Positions 40,970 to 49,510 of a stretch of 64,000 bases of DNA are shown piece after piece. How positions within the stretch are numbered: the stretch's first letter is position 1; each line of letters opens with the position of its first letter. The position numbers and the translations under genes are program-made. The notes beneath the pieces were generated by a model. The model had not been told where the DNA came from, searched no databases, and saw only the letters and a program-made list of their open reading frames with translations. Source of the DNA: UBA7672 sp047601145 (GTDB taxonomy: Bacteria > Pseudomonadota > Alphaproteobacteria > Caulobacterales > Hyphomonadaceae); NCBI GenBank assembly GCA_047601145.1, contig JASGJW010000001.1, positions 1,984,001 to 2,048,000 on the forward strand. Reading direction: 5' to 3'.

Positions 40970-41830
40970 TCAACGCACATCTGCTGACGGCGCCCGGTCA
41001 GCCGCCGGCGTATAGACTGCGAGTTTCAATGCTGGATCGTCATTGGCCTGGAAGGTTGCGTACTCGTAGCTCAGCAGCCCGCGCTTTGGGTGTTTGAGCA
41101 GCTTGCGTCCGGCCGATGGAGTGCGGACTTCGTGTCTTCGCCACCACGAGGCGAACTCGGGACAGTTCAGCCTTACTCGCCGAATGAGCTCGAGAAATGC
41201 AGGATCTCCCGCGTGCAGGTCGAAGTTGGCGCGGAAAAGGGCGACGACCCGCTGCGCTTCCTCATGCCATCCGGCGCCGAACAGTTTGCGGCTCGCGGGG
41301 CGAGTGAGGATACTGAGAAACGTGTTGCGATCCTCCTCGGCAAGCTGGCTGAAGGCGAAGATCTCGTCCGCTGCCTTGTTCCAGGCGAGGACGTCGAAGC
41401 GTCGGCCGGTGACGTAGGCCGGATGCCTGAACCCGTCGACGACCTGTTTCACAGTCTGCGGCACGCTCTCCCTCACAAAGGCGCCGACAGAATTGGCTCC
41501 GGCGAGCGCCTTTAGATGCAGGTGCTCGGCCTTGTTCAATCGGAGCGCACGCGCAAGCGCATCCACTGTCGTTGATGAAGGACGAACCTTGCGCCCTTGC
41601 TCCAGGCGCACGTACCAATCCACGCCGATCCCAGCGAGTTCGGCGACCTCCTCGCGCCTGAGCCCTGGCGTCCGGCGTCGGCGACTATCCGGAAGGCCGA
41701 CAGACTTTGGAGAAAGCCGCTCCCGGCGGGCGCGCAGGAAATCTGCAAGTTCAATCTCGGAGCGTTCGGGCACAGCCAGCCTCCATAGGCGGGGATTTTC
41801 AGTCCTAGGATAATCCCAGTTCTGGCTCAT
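40970..41830 (-). CDS. XRE regulator with MmyB-like ligand-binding domain
   Basis: A 286-residue protein. An N-terminal HTH (LADFLRARRERLSPKSVGL ... TPGLRREEVAELAGIGVDWYVRLEQGR) with the YxRLEQGR element typical of this group is followed by a PAS-like MmyB domain (RFDVLAWNKAADEIF; FRANFDLHAGDPAFLELIRRVR; GLLSYEYATFQ). Such regulators often control the divergent oxidoreductase gene; the MDR gene begins 46 bases away on the other strand. The inducer is unknown. Confidence 0.88.
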   Translation of the reverse strand: MSQNWDYPRTENPRLWRLAVPERSEIELADFLRARRERLSPKSVGLPDSRRRRTPGLRREEVAELAGIGVDWYVRLEQGRKVRPSSTTVDALARALRLNKAEHLHLKALAGANSVGAFVRESVPQTVKQVVDGFRHPAYVTGRRFDVLAWNKAADEIFAFSQLAEEDRNTFLSILTRPASRKLFGAGWHEEAQRVVALFRANFDLHAGDPAFLELIRRVRLNCPEFASWWRRHEVRTPSAGRKLLKHPKRGLLSYEYATFQANDDPALKLAVYTPAADRAPSADVR

Positions 41831-41876
41831 CAGGCTAGCGCACGCTCAAATGCAGCGTCCAGATAAGGAATCGCTG

Positions 41877-42989
41877 ATGCGCGCCGCTGTCCTCAAGTCG
41901 TTCGGAAAACCGCTCGTCGTCGAGGAGGTTCCAGATCCAGGGGCAGCCGCAGCAGGCGAGGTTGTCGTCGATGTGGTCGTAACCCGCATTCTCAACTACA
42001 TGACGGAGGTGCTCAGCGGGGTGCGCAACTACATCCTGGAGACCCCTGCCATCCCTGGCGCCGGCGCTATCGGCCGGGTGCGCGCGGTCGGATCTGATGC
42101 GACGCTGCTGAAGCCTGGCGACTGGGTCTATTGCGATCCGACAGTGCGCTCGCGCGATAATGCGGAGGACCCGGACATCGCCTTGCAAGGCCTCAGCGCG
42201 CGAGGCGAAGGCGGGCTTAAATTACAGCGGTATTTTCACGACGGCTCCTGGGCCGAGCAAATACGCGTGCCGACCGAGAACGCCATTCCGATTGGGCTAA
42301 TAAGTGCAGAGGATGCAGGTGGCTGGTGCGCGATGGGTTCTTATCTTGTGCCTTACGGCGGCTTCCTGAGTGGCGATCTCAAGGCAGGCGAGACTGTCCT
42401 GGTCTCGGGCGCGACCGGTGGGTTCGGTCGCGCCGCTGTTGCCGTTGCGCTTGCGATGGGAGCCGGCAGTGTTGTCGCCACCGGACGCAACAGGGCCGCC
42501 CTCGATGCGCTGGTCAGTCGCCACGGTCCGCGCGTACGCGCTGTCGCCATGACAGGAGACGAAGAGGCGGATCGCGCGGCCATGCTCAAGGCTGCGCCAG
42601 GGCCTATCGATTGCGTGTTCGACATCCTGCCGCCGATGGCGAGCGCGGTACAGGCGCGCGCGGCGATCACGGCCGTGCGCCGGTATGGCCGCGTCATCCT
42701 TATGGGCGGCGTCAACATGCAGGGCGGCCCTGGCCTCGAATTGTCCTACGCCTGGCTCATGCGCAACTGCATCACGCTTCATGGCGTCTGGATGTATCCT
42801 CCCAGCGCCCCCGCCAGTCTGGTGAAGATGATGCGTTCTGGCCAGCTCGCGATTGACGGCGCGGCCGCACGATTTTCACTCGATCAGGTCAATGAGGCCG
42901 TGGCGCATGCGGCTGCGCATGGCGGTCGAACTGAACTATGGCCCAGCGGATTTGCAGGCTTGTCCATGTCCCAGCCATCGCCAGCCTAG
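41877..42989 (+). CDS. Zinc-type alcohol dehydrogenase-like (MDR) oxidoreductase
   Basis: A 370-residue medium-chain dehydrogenase/reductase: GroES-like N-terminal domain (MRAAVLKSFGKPLVVEEVPDP) and a Rossmann domain with VSGATGGFGRAAVAVA as NAD(P)-binding loop. The catalytic zinc ligands of classical ADHs are not evident, which suggests a quinone-reductase-like member. It is divergent from an MmyB-type regulator that probably controls it. The ATG at 41877 starts at the conserved domain; an upstream ATG at 41850 is less likely. Confidence 0.8.
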   Translation: MRAAVLKSFGKPLVVEEVPDPGAAAAGEVVVDVVVTRILNYMTEVLSGVRNYILETPAIPGAGAIGRVRAVGSDATLLKPGDWVYCDPTVRSRDNAEDPDIALQGLSARGEGGLKLQRYFHDGSWAEQIRVPTENAIPIGLISAEDAGGWCAMGSYLVPYGGFLSGDLKAGETVLVSGATGGFGRAAVAVALAMGAGSVVATGRNRAALDALVSRHGPRVRAVAMTGDEEADRAAMLKAAPGPIDCVFDILPPMASAVQARAAITAVRRYGRVILMGGVNMQGGPGLELSYAWLMRNCITLHGVWMYPPSAPASLVKMMRSGQLAIDGAAARFSLDQVNEAVAHAAAHGGRTELWPSGFAGLSMSQPSPA

Positions 42990-43101
42990 CCGGAGCGGCG
43001 AACGGTACCTTCCTGTTGCCACCGCGCTGTCTGCAGCGCCTGTTGCTGCGATTGCCCGCATGCGTGCGCCTGTCATCCTCTCGTGATCAGAGGAGGCATC
43101 G

Positions 43102-43506
43102 ATGCACCAAGGCGGGTGTCATTGCGGGGCGATCCGTTATGAGGCGTTGGCGCCGCCGGCACGAAATTCGATCTGTCATTGTAAGGATTGCAGGCGGTCG
43201 GCGGGCGCGCCGGTGATGGCCTGGGCGCTTTATGCGGCGAAGGACATCCGGGTCACCAAGGGTACGCCCAAGATCAGGGCCTCATCCGAGCACGGGCGGC
43301 GGCATTTCTGTGCGGATTGCGGGACGGGGCTCTTCTACACGAACGACCAGATCTTCGTTGACCAGATCGATGTGCAGAGCGCGACGCTGGACGATCCGGA
43401 TGTCATTCCGCCGCCGGCGGCGCAGGTTCAGGTGGTGGAACGGATCGGGTGGATGGCCGATGCGCATCGTGCGCCGGAATTTGCGCGATATCCGGGGATG
43501 GACTGA
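43102..43506 (+). CDS. GFA family (glutathione-dependent formaldehyde-activating-like) protein
   Basis: A 134-residue zinc protein. GGCHCGAIRYE and SICHCKDCRRSAGAP give the first cysteines, and FCADCGTGLF the last pair, the full Cys pattern of the Gfa/CENP-V fold with two structural zincs. The best-studied member was thought to speed condensation of formaldehyde with glutathione; most members have unknown roles. This genome region also holds frmA and an S-formylglutathione hydrolase gene, but not next to it. Confidence 0.85.
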   Translation: MHQGGCHCGAIRYEALAPPARNSICHCKDCRRSAGAPVMAWALYAAKDIRVTKGTPKIRASSEHGRRHFCADCGTGLFYTNDQIFVDQIDVQSATLDDPDVIPPPAAQVQVVERIGWMADAHRAPEFARYPGMD

Positions 43507-43613
43507 GCCTCTCGTGACTGAAAAGTCAGGCGCCCGGTTCCAAAAAGGGCTGGCGGCGGACGGGGCGGGATGGAATGTTGCGCGCGGGCGGCGTTGCGCG
43601 CGCGGAGTTTTGC

Positions 43614-43949
43614 ATGGTGTCGGTCTGGGTCCGGGCAGGGGTGGCGGCGGTCGTGCTGTCTCTACTGGCGGGATGCGCGTCGGATCAGGCGAATGTGGAG
43701 CGCGGCGGTGTGCCGGGCGGCACCTTTGCCTGCGAAGGGCAGCCGGGGATGACGCTCGTTGTCTCGAACGACGGCGTCTATGAATTGCGCTGGGGCCAGG
43801 GCGCATCAGCGACCGGATGGCTTGAAGCCTCAGGCGACCAGCTGAAGCCGACATCGGGTCCGCTGCAGGGGACGATAGGGCGCAGGTCTGGCGATGGTAT
43901 TTCCTTCCCTGGCGGCTCGGTCTGCAGTTCCTTCAAGGCCGCATCATAA
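43614..43949 (+). CDS. Small hypothetical lipoprotein
   Basis: A 111-residue lipoprotein. The signal MVSVWVRAGVAAVVLSLLAGC ends in a lipobox; the mature part is short, probably beta-rich, with two further cysteines (TFACEG; GGSVCSSF) that could pair. Not recognised. The ATG at 43614 has GGAG seven bases upstream; the frame is open 39 bases further. It precedes the cytochrome c gene by 15 bases and may share its transcript. Confidence 0.6.
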   Translation: MVSVWVRAGVAAVVLSLLAGCASDQANVERGGVPGGTFACEGQPGMTLVVSNDGVYELRWGQGASATGWLEASGDQLKPTSGPLQGTIGRRSGDGISFPGGSVCSSFKAAS

Positions 43950-43964
43950 GCGAGAGCGACAATC

Positions 43965-44343
43965 ATGCGGACAGGGATCGCGATTGGCTTTCTGCTGCTT
44001 CTCCCCGCGTGCGGTGAGCAGGCGGCTAAGGCGCCTGAAAGTGCCGTGCCCGCTGTCCCTATCGCTGCCGCGCCCGCCGTCGAGGGTGATGCCTATCGTG
44101 GATCAGCGATTGCCCAGCAGGTCTGCGTGCAATGTCACGATGTCGGCGTTGAAGGCCTTGCGCCGAAGATGCAGGTCGGCGCGCCCGCGTTTCCAGCCAT
44201 CGCGAACGGTGATGGCGTGACGGCGGCGGGGCTGGCGGAATGGATGCGCAAGTCGCATCCGGCGATGCCGAACTTCATCTTCGATGATTTCGAGCGTAGC
44301 GGCGCTGTCGGCCTACATCATGAGCCTGCACAAGGCGCAGTAG
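43965..44343 (+). pseudogene. Cytochrome c-like lipoprotein with a 3' frameshift
   Basis: A lipoprotein signal (FLLLLPAC) is followed by a class I cytochrome c domain with the heme motif VCVQCH and the distal region HPAMPNFIFDDFE. At about 44301 the frame is off by one base: the annotated frame runs on to 44747 through unrelated sequence and into the next gene, while the adjacent frame gives ALSAYIMSLHKAQ and a stop at 44341-44343, the expected C-terminal helix. One extra G in AGCGGCG explains this. Without it the protein would be 125 residues. It may be a real mutation or a sequencing error. Heme attachment would be unaffected. Confidence 0.72.
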
Positions 44344-44397
44344 GGTGGTTTCCCGCCTGGGCGGGACTTCGGGCGCGGGTTGGGATACTGCTTCGGC

Positions 44398-45522
44398 ATG
44401 GACACATTCGAGGCGGATGCAGTTGTAATCGGCGCAGGCGCGGTGGGGCTCAGCGTTGCGCGGGCGCTGGCGCTCAAGGGGCGCGAAGTGCTTGTGCTCG
44501 AGGCGGCGAGCGCGATTGCAACCGAGACCTCCTCGCGCAATTCCGAAGTCATCCATGCAGGGCTTTATTATCCGACCGGATCGCTGAAGGCGCAGCTGTG
44601 CGTCGAGGGACGGCGCAAGCTCTACCAGTATTGCGCCGAGCGGGGCATCGAGGCGCATCGTTGCGGCAAGCTGGTGGTGGCGGTCGACGATGGCGAGGCG
44701 GCGGCAACGCCTGCGCTGTTGCAGAAGGCCCTGGCGAACGGCGTTGAGCAGTGCCGGCTGGTTGATGGCGCCGAGGCGAGGCGGCTGGAGCCTGCCTTGA
44801 GCCCTGAGGTGCGGGTGGCGATCCATTCGGAGACCAGCGGGCTGTTCGACAGCCATGGCTATTTCCTGGCGCTCCAGGGCGAGTTCGAGGATCGCGGCGG
44901 ATCACTGGTGCTGGATACGCCGGTCGTACGTGGCGCTGTCCTGAAGGACGGGATCGAGATCGAAACCGGCGGGGCCTCGCCCTCGCGCATCAAGGCGCGG
45001 ACGGTGGTTAATTCGGCGGGGCACCGGGCATTGCCGGTCGCGCGTTTGATCGAGGGCGGGCCGAAATACGCCGGCGTGCGAATGCACTGGGTGAAGGGTT
45101 CGTACTTTGTTGCGAGCGGGCGGGCGGCGTTCGCGCGGCTGATCTATCCGATGCACAATTCGGCGACGCAGGGTTTGCACCTCGCGATCGATCTGGGCGG
45201 GCGGACGCGGCTGGGGCCGGATGCGGAATGGCTGCCGGAAGGGACGAAGCCGCCGTTCGACTATGAGGTCGATCCGGCGCGCTCGGCGCACTTCTATCAC
45301 GAGGTGCGGCGATACTGGCCGGGGCTGAAGGATGGCGCGCTGTCGCCAGACTATTCTGGCGTGCGGCCCAAGATCGTCGGCAAGGGCCAGCCGAGCGCGG
45401 ACTTCCTGATCGACGGGCCGGAGGCGCACGGCGTCGCGGGGCTGGTGAACCTGATCGGCATCGAGAGCCCGGGGCTGACGAGTTCGCTGGCGATCGGCGA
45501 GATGGTCGCGGGGCTGGTCTAG
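44398..45522 (+). CDS. FAD-dependent oxidoreductase, L-2-hydroxyglutarate dehydrogenase (LhgO)-like
   Basis: A 374-residue DAO-fold flavoprotein. The dinucleotide-binding loop is VVIGAGAVGLSVARALA with the acidic end VLVLEA, then SSRNSEVIHAGLYYP, a motif characteristic of LhgO/YgaF. The C-terminal GLVNLIGIESPGLTSSLAIGE is also typical. LhgO oxidises L-2-hydroxyglutarate to 2-oxoglutarate and feeds electrons to the quinone pool at the membrane. The ATG at 44398 puts the FAD motif near the N-terminus. Its stop overlaps the convergent MarR gene by 4 bases. Confidence 0.85.
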   Translation: MDTFEADAVVIGAGAVGLSVARALALKGREVLVLEAASAIATETSSRNSEVIHAGLYYPTGSLKAQLCVEGRRKLYQYCAERGIEAHRCGKLVVAVDDGEAAATPALLQKALANGVEQCRLVDGAEARRLEPALSPEVRVAIHSETSGLFDSHGYFLALQGEFEDRGGSLVLDTPVVRGAVLKDGIEIETGGASPSRIKARTVVNSAGHRALPVARLIEGGPKYAGVRMHWVKGSYFVASGRAAFARLIYPMHNSATQGLHLAIDLGGRTRLGPDAEWLPEGTKPPFDYEVDPARSAHFYHEVRRYWPGLKDGALSPDYSGVRPKIVGKGQPSADFLIDGPEAHGVAGLVNLIGIESPGLTSSLAIGEMVAGLV

Positions 45523-45998
45523 CCTCCCGCCATTACGAGCGCATCGGCGAACTTGCGCATCAGGCGCGTGAGGTCGGTGAGATCGCGCAGGGACCAGCTT
45601 TCGAACACGGCCTGGCCGAGGCGTTCGCGGGCGGCGTTGAGGTGGGCGATCACGGTCTTGCCTTTGGACGTGAGTAGGGCGTTGCGCACGCGGGCGTCTT
45701 CGGCGCTGGGCTGGCGCTTCACGAGGCCTAGGCTTTCGAGCTTGGCGACCTGGCGGCTGACGGTGGTGTAGTCGCGGCCGACGCGGTCGGCGAGGTCGAC
45801 AACGCCGATGGGGCCGAAGCGATCAATCCCGACAAGCAGGGGGAACAGAGCGCGGTCGAGTTCGACGCCGGCCTCGTGCAGCAGCGTCTCGTCGCGCTGC
45901 GGCTGGTTCATCACGCTGACGATGTCGAGCACTGCGCCGTGGAGTTCGCGGAGCTGGGCGGAGATATGTGTATTTTGCACGTTGTTTCTTGACGCCAT
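45519..45998 (-). CDS. MarR family transcriptional regulator
   Basis: A 159-residue winged-helix protein; the recognition helix region is GVVDLADRVGRDYTTVSRQVAKLESLGLVKRQPSAEDAR, standard for MarR with the wing at AEDARVRNALLT. These are ligand-released repressors. It is divergent from a quinone-oxidoreductase-like gene (46057) and the intergenic palindrome at 46014-46034 is a likely operator for both. Confidence 0.9.
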   Translation of the reverse strand: MASRNNVQNTHISAQLRELHGAVLDIVSVMNQPQRDETLLHEAGVELDRALFPLLVGIDRFGPIGVVDLADRVGRDYTTVSRQVAKLESLGLVKRQPSAEDARVRNALLTSKGKTVIAHLNAARERLGQAVFESWSLRDLTDLTRLMRKFADALVMAGG

Positions 45999-46013
45999 CG
46001 AGTCGGTCTCCTA

Positions 46014-46034
46014 ATATGTGAATAATACACATAT
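46014..46034. promoter_or_regulatory. Inverted repeat, probable MarR operator
   Basis: ATATGTG and CACATAT are perfect 7-base arms with a 7-base AT-rich spacer. The site is 16 bases from the MarR gene start and 22 bases before the oxidoreductase start. A partial copy (ATATGTG at 45964) lies inside the MarR gene. The AT-rich dyad is typical of MarR sites in a GC-rich genome. Confidence 0.65.
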
Positions 46035-46056
46035 CTGCCCGACAGAGTGCAATCCC

Positions 46057-47019
46057 ATGAAAGCTGCCATCGTTCGCGAGGCGGGCACTGCGCCCGTGTA
46101 TGGAGATTTTGCCGAGCCGGTCGCAGGGCCTGGCGAGCAGCGCATTGCAGTGACCGCGGCTGCGATCAGCCATGTCGTGAAGAGCCGCGCGTCTGGGGAG
46201 CACTATAGTTCTGGCGGCCAGTTTCCCTTTGTGGCGGGTATCGATGGAGTGGGGCGGCTGGACGATGGGCGACGCGTCTATTTCGTAATGCCTCAGGCGC
46301 CGTTCGGCAGCATGGCGGAAGTTGTTGTCGTGCCTGAGCGGCAGTGTGTTCCATTGCCGGATGATCTCGACGACGTGACGGCGGCGGCCATCGCCAATCC
46401 GGGCATGTCGTCATGGGCGGCTCTGGTCGAGCGGGCAGGGCTGAAGCCTGGCGAAACAGTGCTGGTCAACGGCGCGACAGGGACTTCGGGACGCCTGGCG
46501 GTGCAGATCGCAAAGTATCTGGGCGCGGGCAAGGTGATTGCGGCTGCGCGCGATAAGGCCGGGCTCGGCGAGATGGCGGGGCTTGGCGCGGACGAGACGA
46601 TTGCGCTGGGCGATGCGGACCTCGATCGGCGGCTGGAGCAGGTGTTTTTGCAGGGGGTCGATGTGGTGATTGACTATCTCTGGGGCGCGAGCGCGGAGCG
46701 GGCGCTGATTGCCGGAGCAAGGGCAGGCGAGGAAGCGCGGCCGATCAGGTTCGTTCAGGTTGGCGCAGCCAGCGGGCAGGAGATCAGACTGAACAGCGCT
46801 GTCCTGCGCTCGTCGGCGATCACGCTGATGGGAAGCGGGATCGGGAGTGTTCCGATGAGGAATCTGCTCGGGGCGATCAAAGGCATGCTGGCGGCTGCAA
46901 GGCCGGCTGGCTTCCGTATCGCGGTCACGCTGGCGCCGCTTTCGGATGTCGAACGCGCATGGGCCGCAGACGACAGCAGGCGGCGAACGGTTTTTGCTAT
47001 GGGCGCCAAATCACCCTGA
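46057..47019 (+). CDS. Zinc-type alcohol dehydrogenase-like / quinone oxidoreductase (MDR)
   Basis: A 320-residue MDR protein: GroES-like N-terminal part (MKAAIVREAGTAPVYGDF) and Rossmann loop VNGATGTSGRLAVQIAKYLGAG. No zinc ligands are evident, so quinone or enal reduction with NADPH is more likely than alcohol oxidation. The ATG at 46057 begins the family-like sequence; an in-frame ATG at 46018 lies inside the palindrome. It is divergent from and probably repressed by the MarR protein. Confidence 0.82.
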   Translation: MKAAIVREAGTAPVYGDFAEPVAGPGEQRIAVTAAAISHVVKSRASGEHYSSGGQFPFVAGIDGVGRLDDGRRVYFVMPQAPFGSMAEVVVVPERQCVPLPDDLDDVTAAAIANPGMSSWAALVERAGLKPGETVLVNGATGTSGRLAVQIAKYLGAGKVIAAARDKAGLGEMAGLGADETIALGDADLDRRLEQVFLQGVDVVIDYLWGASAERALIAGARAGEEARPIRFVQVGAASGQEIRLNSAVLRSSAITLMGSGIGSVPMRNLLGAIKGMLAAARPAGFRIAVTLAPLSDVERAWAADDSRRRTVFAMGAKSP

Positions 47020-47123
47020 TTGAGCGACAAACAATTACACTCGCGCGACATTTGCGCGGCGTTGCATTTGGCATCCGGAGGTGGAGCGGGTCTGTCCCCC
47101 CAACCCAGGGCCCAATCCGGGAC

Positions 47124-47151
47124 CGGCGTCAGGAAACTGACGCCGTTCTTG
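47124..47151 (+). terminator. Stem-loop with GAAA tetraloop
   Basis: CGGCGTCAG-GAAA-CTGACGCCG is a perfect 9-base stem with a stable tetraloop, followed by TTCTTGT. It lies 105 bases after the MDR stop and just before the minus-strand tRNA. The T-run is short, so termination is probable but not certain. Confidence 0.55.
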
Positions 47152-47175
47152 TATCTGCGGTGCGGTGTGGGGGAG

Positions 47176-47252
47176 TGGTAGTGGGACCCGGAATCGAACC
47201 GGGGACCTCAGGATTATGAGTCCTGCGCTCTAACCGGCTGAGCTATCCCACC
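47176..47252 (-). tRNA. tRNA with CAT anticodon (Met, or Ile2)
   Basis: A 77-base tRNA on the minus strand, including an encoded CCA. Acceptor GGTGGGA pairs with TCCCACT (one G-U), the D arm contains AGCTCAGCCGGTTAGAGC, the anticodon loop is CTCATAA and the T arm GGTTCGATTCC. The anticodon CAT can be elongator methionine, or isoleucine after lysidine modification; sequence alone does not separate them for me. There is no integrase or obvious attachment duplication beside it, though a TIR-domain gene begins 183 bases downstream on the plus strand. Confidence 0.9.
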
Positions 47253-47435
47253 GCAGTTGAGGGGCTGGGGTATAAGGCGGGCTCGCTGCTTGCGCAAGGC
47301 TGGCGCGCGACGCCGTTTTTGCTTGCGATTTCATGGGTTTTTACGCGTTTGCGGAGCCAGCCAAGTTGCCGCTCACAGGGAAAGCGGGCAGGTTTGCCGA
47401 CAGGCGGACCCGGTCCGCCGGGGATCAGGGGCTGC

Positions 47436-49460
47436 ATGCCGGGCGAAATCTTCATCAGCTACCGGCGTGTCGACCAGGCCAAGGCGACGCTGCTCTATGA
47501 GCTGTTGAAAGAGCGGGGTGTCGACGCCTGGTATGATGCCTTGCTCGATGCGGGCGATGACTGGCGTCACAAGACCGCACATGCGCTGGTGAGCGCGCCG
47601 ATCTTTGTCCTGCTGTTCTCGAAGGCGGCTTCGGAGTCGGACGACATCTCGAAAGAGCTGGCGGCGGCGACATTCCAGAAAAAGACCGTAATCCCCGTAC
47701 GGATCGAAAACATCCTGCCTGAAGGCGCCTTTCTCTACGAACTCGCAAGCCGCAACTGGGTGGACGCGTACGAGAACACCGAGGCGAAGCTCACAAAGCT
47801 TGCCGACAATCTTGCGGCGCTGGTAAAGGGCGGGCCGCAGGCAAAGGAGGTGGCGGCAAGTCTCGGCGCCCGAGCGGATCTGATGAGCCCGGCGCCCGCA
47901 GGCAAGCCGCTGTTGAAGCAGCCGGCGGTGATCGGCGGCGCGGTGGCGTTCGTCGTTGCTGCGGCTGCGGGATTGTTCTTCCTGGTGCAGCCGAAGGCCG
48001 GCGTCGCGGCTGGCGGCGACACAACGACTGCGTTGTTCGCGTTCACGACGTCGGGCGATGACCCGGCCTTGCCGGGCCTGGCGAGGACAGCAACGGAGGA
48101 AGCCTTCCGGCAGCTGACCACGCTGCGCATCGGCACGGGCTCGACGCCCCAACCGACCGGCGCGGATGAAAAGATGATCGAGCGTGCGGCGCAACTCGGC
48201 GCCAGCTTCGCGGTGTCGGGGGAGATCAGGCGCGAGGGCGACAAGCTGAAATCCGTCACGCGCCTGTTCGATGTCGGAACAAAAGCCGTTATCGGCGAAC
48301 GCAGACGCGATCATCCGCTCGCCCAGTCCATTTTGGCGGCCTACGCAATCGGCAGCGATGCGGGCGAGATGTCGGCGTGCGTGTGGGATAAGGCCACATC
48401 GAACAACGGATCGCCACTTGATGTCGAGAGCCGGAGGCTGATTGGCAAGTACTGTAGCCTGAACGAGCAAAGCGATGTGACGAGCAGCCTTGTGGCGGAC
48501 CGGGAGCTGGTCAGACGAAATCCGGACAATGGCCGCCTGCAAGCGGGGCTCGCCTCTGAAGCGGCATTGAGCGCTCCAGGCGTTCCGGCCACGATGCGGG
48601 CTGCGCTGGAGGCCGAGGGACGTGCGGCGCTCGCCGCGGCGGAACGGCTGGCGCCTCATGATTACGTGACCGCAGCTGCGCGGGCCGCGTTCGCCATCGC
48701 AGAACAAAAACCGCCGGCCGAGTGGGCGCCGGCGCTTGAGCGCGAATTGCAGCGTCCGCCGGGTGAACGCGAGGCCTATGCCTATTCAGGAACCGCCGTC
48801 ATGGCAGGGTTGACGATGATGCTGCTGGGGCGGAACGAGGAGGCCGCGAATTATTTCGAGTTCGTCAGGGCCAACAATCCGGTTCATCCCCTCAATCCCT
48901 ACCTGCTTGCAATCGCATTGGCCTCATCCAGCAAGCCGGGCGCGGATACGGAAATCGCCAACAACATCGGCAAGCGGATGAACCTCTATGCCTGGGAAGT
49001 GGCTGTGGTTGCGGCGATCTTCCTGGATGCGGGCGATCCGGAGACCGTGTTCGCCGCGACGCAGCCAGAGAATGCGACGGGCGCCGTCTGCTATCGGGAG
49101 GTAATGAAGGCGCTACACACAACAAACGCGAGCGCGCGAAAGGAAAGCGCCAAGCGCGTTGATCGCTGCCTGACGGAATTCAATAGTCCGCACGTCAACA
49201 TCATGGCTCAGGCGGCGCTGGGCAATGTCGATCGGGCTTTCGCGATCGCCGACCGGCCGGATTTCACAAGCTACATGTACAGCTATTTCGGGACGCTCTT
49301 CCTGTCGCCGACGCGCCCGATGCGCGCCGATGCGCGCTTCCTGCCGTTGATGGAGAAGCTGGGTTACGTGGACTACTGGAAGCAGACGAAGACGAAGCCA
49401 GACATCTGCGGCACGCCGGAAGAGAAGGGCATACCGCTTTGCAAGGCGCTGGCGAGGTAG
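47436..49460 (+). CDS. TIR-domain membrane protein with a TolB/FlgO-like and TPR-like periplasmic part
   Basis: A 674-residue protein. Residues 1-130 are a TIR domain (MPGEIFISYRRVDQAKA, VDAWYDALLDAGDDW, PIFVLLFSKAAS). A linker leads to one membrane helix (about 165-187), then a TolB-N/FlgO-like alpha/beta domain (TTTALFAFTTSG ... GASFAVSGEIRREGDKLKSVTRLF) and a long helical, TPR-like C-terminus. This TIR-TM-solenoid layout is common in Alphaproteobacteria and Caulobacterales and may signal from envelope to cytoplasm or serve in defence; no function is established. The ATG at 47436 has AGGGG upstream. Confidence 0.75.
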   Translation: MPGEIFISYRRVDQAKATLLYELLKERGVDAWYDALLDAGDDWRHKTAHALVSAPIFVLLFSKAASESDDISKELAAATFQKKTVIPVRIENILPEGAFLYELASRNWVDAYENTEAKLTKLADNLAALVKGGPQAKEVAASLGARADLMSPAPAGKPLLKQPAVIGGAVAFVVAAAAGLFFLVQPKAGVAAGGDTTTALFAFTTSGDDPALPGLARTATEEAFRQLTTLRIGTGSTPQPTGADEKMIERAAQLGASFAVSGEIRREGDKLKSVTRLFDVGTKAVIGERRRDHPLAQSILAAYAIGSDAGEMSACVWDKATSNNGSPLDVESRRLIGKYCSLNEQSDVTSSLVADRELVRRNPDNGRLQAGLASEAALSAPGVPATMRAALEAEGRAALAAAERLAPHDYVTAAARAAFAIAEQKPPAEWAPALERELQRPPGEREAYAYSGTAVMAGLTMMLLGRNEEAANYFEFVRANNPVHPLNPYLLAIALASSSKPGADTEIANNIGKRMNLYAWEVAVVAAIFLDAGDPETVFAATQPENATGAVCYREVMKALHTTNASARKESAKRVDRCLTEFNSPHVNIMAQAALGNVDRAFAIADRPDFTSYMYSYFGTLFLSPTRPMRADARFLPLMEKLGYVDYWKQTKTKPDICGTPEEKGIPLCKALAR

Positions 49461-49467
49461 AAAAGCA

Positions 49468-49493
49468 AACGGCCCGGATCTCTCCGTGCCGTT
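49468..49493. terminator. Hairpin between convergent genes
   Basis: AACGGCCCGGA and TCCGTGCCGTT arms (one mismatch) around a TCTC loop lie between the plus-strand TIR gene and the minus-strand H-NS gene. It can fold on both strands and may end both transcripts; the flanking A and T bases give short T-runs. Confidence 0.5.
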
Positions 49494-49510
49494 GATCGTT
49501 CAATTGCAGC

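Noticed and set aside
44344..44747. C-terminal extension of the cytochrome c frame
   Set aside because: It reads through the start of the FAD oxidoreductase gene in a different frame and is Arg/Gly-rich non-sense; it results from the frameshift.
47176..47252. tRNA as the attachment site of an integrated element
   Set aside because: No integrase and no duplicated tRNA 3' end were seen in the window.
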